Assembly: GCF_001761485.1 (NCBI RefSeq)
Contig: NC_090771.1
Span: 868,001 to 932,000, forward strand
From: Yarrowia lipolytica
Lineage: Eukaryota > Ascomycota > Dipodascomycetes > Dipodascales
Length of the DNA stretch: 64,000 nucleotides
Direction of reading: 5' to 3'
Each line of letters begins with the position of its first letter. The stretch's first letter is position 1. This document shows positions 61,955 through 64,000 of this stretch, piece after piece. The position numbers and the translations under genes were made by a program. The notes beneath the pieces were generated by a model, which had not been told where the DNA came from, did no database searches, and was given only the letters and a program-made list of their open reading frames with translations.

Positions 61955-62707
61955 ATGACTCCACCCATGAATCCGGATATGGACAAGATTCTCCTGTTTG
62001 GAGACTCAATTACGCAGTACTCAAGCGACCAGGATCTCACCTTTGCACTCGCCCCGGCCCTTCAACATCTGTACCAGCGCAAAATGGACATTCTCGTCAG
62101 AGGATACTCGGGCTACAACACGGACCAGGCGGTCCAGTTTTTCCACCACATTTTGGAGCATGAAAAGGGAATCAAGCTGGTGGTGATTTTCTTCGGGTCC
62201 AACGACAGCGCCACCAACGAACAACATGTTCCTCTCGACCGATACAAGGCCAATCTGGAGAAGCTGGCTCAGCAGGCGGTGGACCGCGGTATCAAGGTGA
62301 TCCTCACGGGTCCCGCGCCCCACGACGAACTGGCTCGAAGAGAAATGTTCAAGGACGAGCCGGGCGTGAACCCGCGGTCGTCACAGCTGCAAAAGAGGTA
62401 CTCCGAAGCCGCCTGTGAGGTGGCTCTCAAGATGGGTCTTCCTAGCACTAATCTGTGGCACGCTTTTGCTACCGACGCTGGATGGGAGCCCGGAATGCCG
62501 TTTCCCAGCACCGTTGAAGGGGAGGGTAACGAGCACGAAACCTCAGTGACCAAGTATCTCAAGGACGGCCTGCATTTTGCCGGACCTGGATACAAGGTGT
62601 GGTACGATGAGTTGGTCAAGGTGATTGGGGAGCGGTACCCGGGGCTGAGCGCGGAGAATCTACCCATGGTGATGCCTTTGTGGAGGGAGTTTTACGGCAC
62701 TAGTTGA
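61955..62707 (+). CDS. IAH1: IAH1, isoamyl acetate-hydrolysing GDSL esterase
   Basis: SGNH/GDSL hydrolase that splits acetate esters such as isoamyl acetate. In 250 residues the four blocks are present: GDSITQYS (nucleophile Ser, about 17), GYSGYNT (Gly block), FFGSNDS (Asn block) and DGLHFAGPGY (Asp-x-x-His near 208-211). The start at 61955 (MTPPMNPDMDKILLFGDS) is the first ATG and puts the GDS motif near the N-terminus, as in the family (yeast Iah1 238 residues). No signal peptide, so probably cytosolic. GOT1 is divergent upstream. Confidence 0.93.
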   Translation: MTPPMNPDMDKILLFGDSITQYSSDQDLTFALAPALQHLYQRKMDILVRGYSGYNTDQAVQFFHHILEHEKGIKLVVIFFGSNDSATNEQHVPLDRYKANLEKLAQQAVDRGIKVILTGPAPHDELARREMFKDEPGVNPRSSQLQKRYSEAACEVALKMGLPSTNLWHAFATDAGWEPGMPFPSTVEGEGNEHETSVTKYLKDGLHFAGPGYKVWYDELVKVIGERYPGLSAENLPMVMPLWREFYGTS

Positions 62708-63016
62708 ACAACTTGGTTCGAACAAGCGATATTTATACTGGATAGACGTTGACAGTGGCACCACAAAGGTATACTGAATATAGATGTTAACGACGGTAGA
62801 CAGAAGACCTTGATGATAGAACTGATGATGTGGGATGGTCAATTAGATGTCGAGAATATCGAAAATCGGTTTTTTTCGCCCTTTTGACATTTATCGGAAT
62901 ATTCCAAAAATACTCCAAAAATCAACTTAAATTCCTCCGTGATTGGGTTCGAGATGCACTACAAGTAGTGAAATACTGACGTGTCTCTACACCACCACCC
63001 GGTACCACACTCCAAC
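62708..63016. other. intergenic, no gene seen
   Basis: About 300 bases between IAH1 and LCL2; no repeat and no open frame of interest. Confidence 0.6.
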
Positions 63017-63507
63017 ATGCGACCAACAGTGATTTTGACATGTGCGGCGGCCGCGCACGCCCAGATTTTCGGCAACTTTTTCAACCAGATGCTCAAGAAG
63101 GAGTTTGCCGTCGAGGAGTCCTGGCACAACCAGGAGTATCACAAGGGTGAGTAGCTGAATGGAGTGAGAGTGGAGTGACCGCTGGGAAGAGCCAGGTTAC
63201 CTATCAGATGGCCGTACAAACATAACCCAGACATGGCGGCTTGGTAATCAATCCATCATCTACTAACCCAGTCTCGTGTGATAACGGCCACGTATGCCCC
63301 GATACCCTCACATGCGTCAACTCGCCACTGGAGTGCCCGTGCCAGTTCCCCGCGTCGGAAATCAAGTGCGTGTATCCCGACAAGTCCGGCTACGTGTGCA
63401 TCTCCAAGCCTGGCGACGGCTACGACGGATCTGACGCCTCCTCCAAGGCCGAGGACGGCAAGAGAGATTGTGCGTGGGTCAACAAGGCCTTTCGAGGAGA
63501 GCTCTAG
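63017..63507 (+). CDS. LCL2: LCL2, secreted/ER Cys-rich protein
   Basis: Small ER-lumen protein of the LCL2 family (long chronological lifespan 2), proposed to act in ER-associated degradation. Exon 1 is 63017-63146, the intron is 63147-63271 (125 bases, GTGAGT to TACTAACCCAG), and exon 2 is 63272-63507, giving 121 residues. A signal peptide MRPTVILTCAAAAHAQ (cleavage after AHA) is followed by IFGNFFNQM, EESWHNQEYHK and the Cys-rich part CDNGHVCPDTLTCVNSPLEC ... CVYPDKSGYVCIS, then DCAWVNKAFRGEL at the end; all match the family. The upstream ATG context (CCAACATG) is ordinary. Confidence 0.92.
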
Positions 63508-64000
63508 TGTATTATAGAATAGAATGTATTTATAGAGAGATTGTGGGAGCGATTGTAAGTCTAGGAGGTAGTATGAATACGATACTGCGATGTCTTGGAC
63601 GTTTCACCTACATTGATATGGACTGACAAATGTACAGCAGGAGTTATGACTTCAGCTCACAAATCGATGCCAACTATTCTCTACACGCCGTAATACATGT
63701 CCTGAAACCATCCCCAACAAGTGATATGTACATGAATAAATATTCGCCTGTAAACCACAGTCTAGATCGAGATCGATAAATCCGTTCTAGAGGGGTGGAT
63801 GTAAGAGATCTCCGTGGATAAGGAACTATTGAGCTGAAGAAGTCCATACATATGTCAACGGTGACGATATACTGGAGGAAAAGAGATGATATGACGAAGG
63901 AACTGTTGCTTCTGGTTGAAACTAATGGTTACTTGTTCGATCTCCGTGGATTCCAATTCAGGATCTCTGGCTCCATCTTCTAAAGTACAGACTTGAAATT
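63508..64000. other. 3' flank, no gene seen
   Basis: About 500 bases to the window end with repeated GATCTCCGTGGAT words (63810 and 63940 region) but no open frame or RNA motif I can support. Confidence 0.55.

Noticed and set aside
1-64000. CRISPR arrays, bacterial operons, riboswitches, prophage
   Set aside because: None seen; the tandem arrays have no unique spacers, and all genes are of yeast nuclear type.

Overview
The window is nuclear DNA of an ascomycete yeast, almost certainly Yarrowia lipolytica or a very close relative. The support is: (1) a tRNA-Thr gene followed 7 bases later by a 5S rRNA gene in the same orientation, the dicistronic arrangement known from Yarrowia; (2) nine spliceosomal introns starting GTGAGT, GTGAGC or GTAAGT and ending with a branch site fused to the acceptor (YTAAC-N-CAG or AAG); (3) fungal single-copy housekeeping genes, compactly spaced, with C-rich third codon positions in the highly expressed ones. 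Nothing prokaryotic, no CRISPR array and no operon is present.

Layout from left to right. 0-5 kb: a cut-off tRNA (probably Arg-TCT) and two unrecognised proteins. 6-8 kb: PalH/Rim21, the alkaline-pH sensor. 10-13.4 kb: a NIPA-type magnesium transporter and DDI1. 13.8-15.7 kb: a Ty1/copia-like fossil. 16-17.1 kb: an SS18/SNH-type SWI/SNF-linked Q-rich protein whose last part lies out of frame. 17.1-20 kb: an AT-rich gene desert. 20-24.2 kb: ATP7 (spliced, six-codon first exon) and a divergent Zn2Cys6 regulator. 24.8-31.8 kb: URB1 and HCS1 from a 168-base shared promoter. 32.3-37.9 kb: an unknown acidic protein with an in-frame intron, RKI1 and PPT1. 38.3-45.8 kb: an RS-like protein, a small membrane ORF, two tandem PST2/WrbA-type quinone reductases and a small membrane protein. 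46.5-49.4 kb: ATG101 and LEO1. 53-54 kb: an aldo-keto reductase. 55.7-63.5 kb: 5S rRNA/tRNA-Thr, EFG1, profilin (PFY1), GOT1, IAH1 and LCL2.

The genes do not form one pathway. Small themes recur: ribosome production (URB1, EFG1, 5S rRNA, tRNAs), redox and stress (two quinone reductases, aldo-keto reductase, PalH), chromatin and transcription (SS18-like, LEO1, Zn2Cys6 factor), and membrane traffic and autophagy (GOT1, ATG101, LCL2). The intergenic DNA is rich in A/T microsatellites, short minisatellites (often just behind stop codons), CACGTGAC palindromes and GTAC-rich words.

I found no clearly new molecular system. The observations most worth a second look are the frame break in the SS18-like gene, the long open frame of the copia-like fossil, the interstitial telomere-like TTAGGG cluster in front of ATP7, the possible mitochondrial presequence upstream of RKI1, the in-frame 51-base intron, and the habit of tandem arrays to sit behind stop codons. 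Gene identities come from reading the sequences and recalling family motifs; no database search was run.
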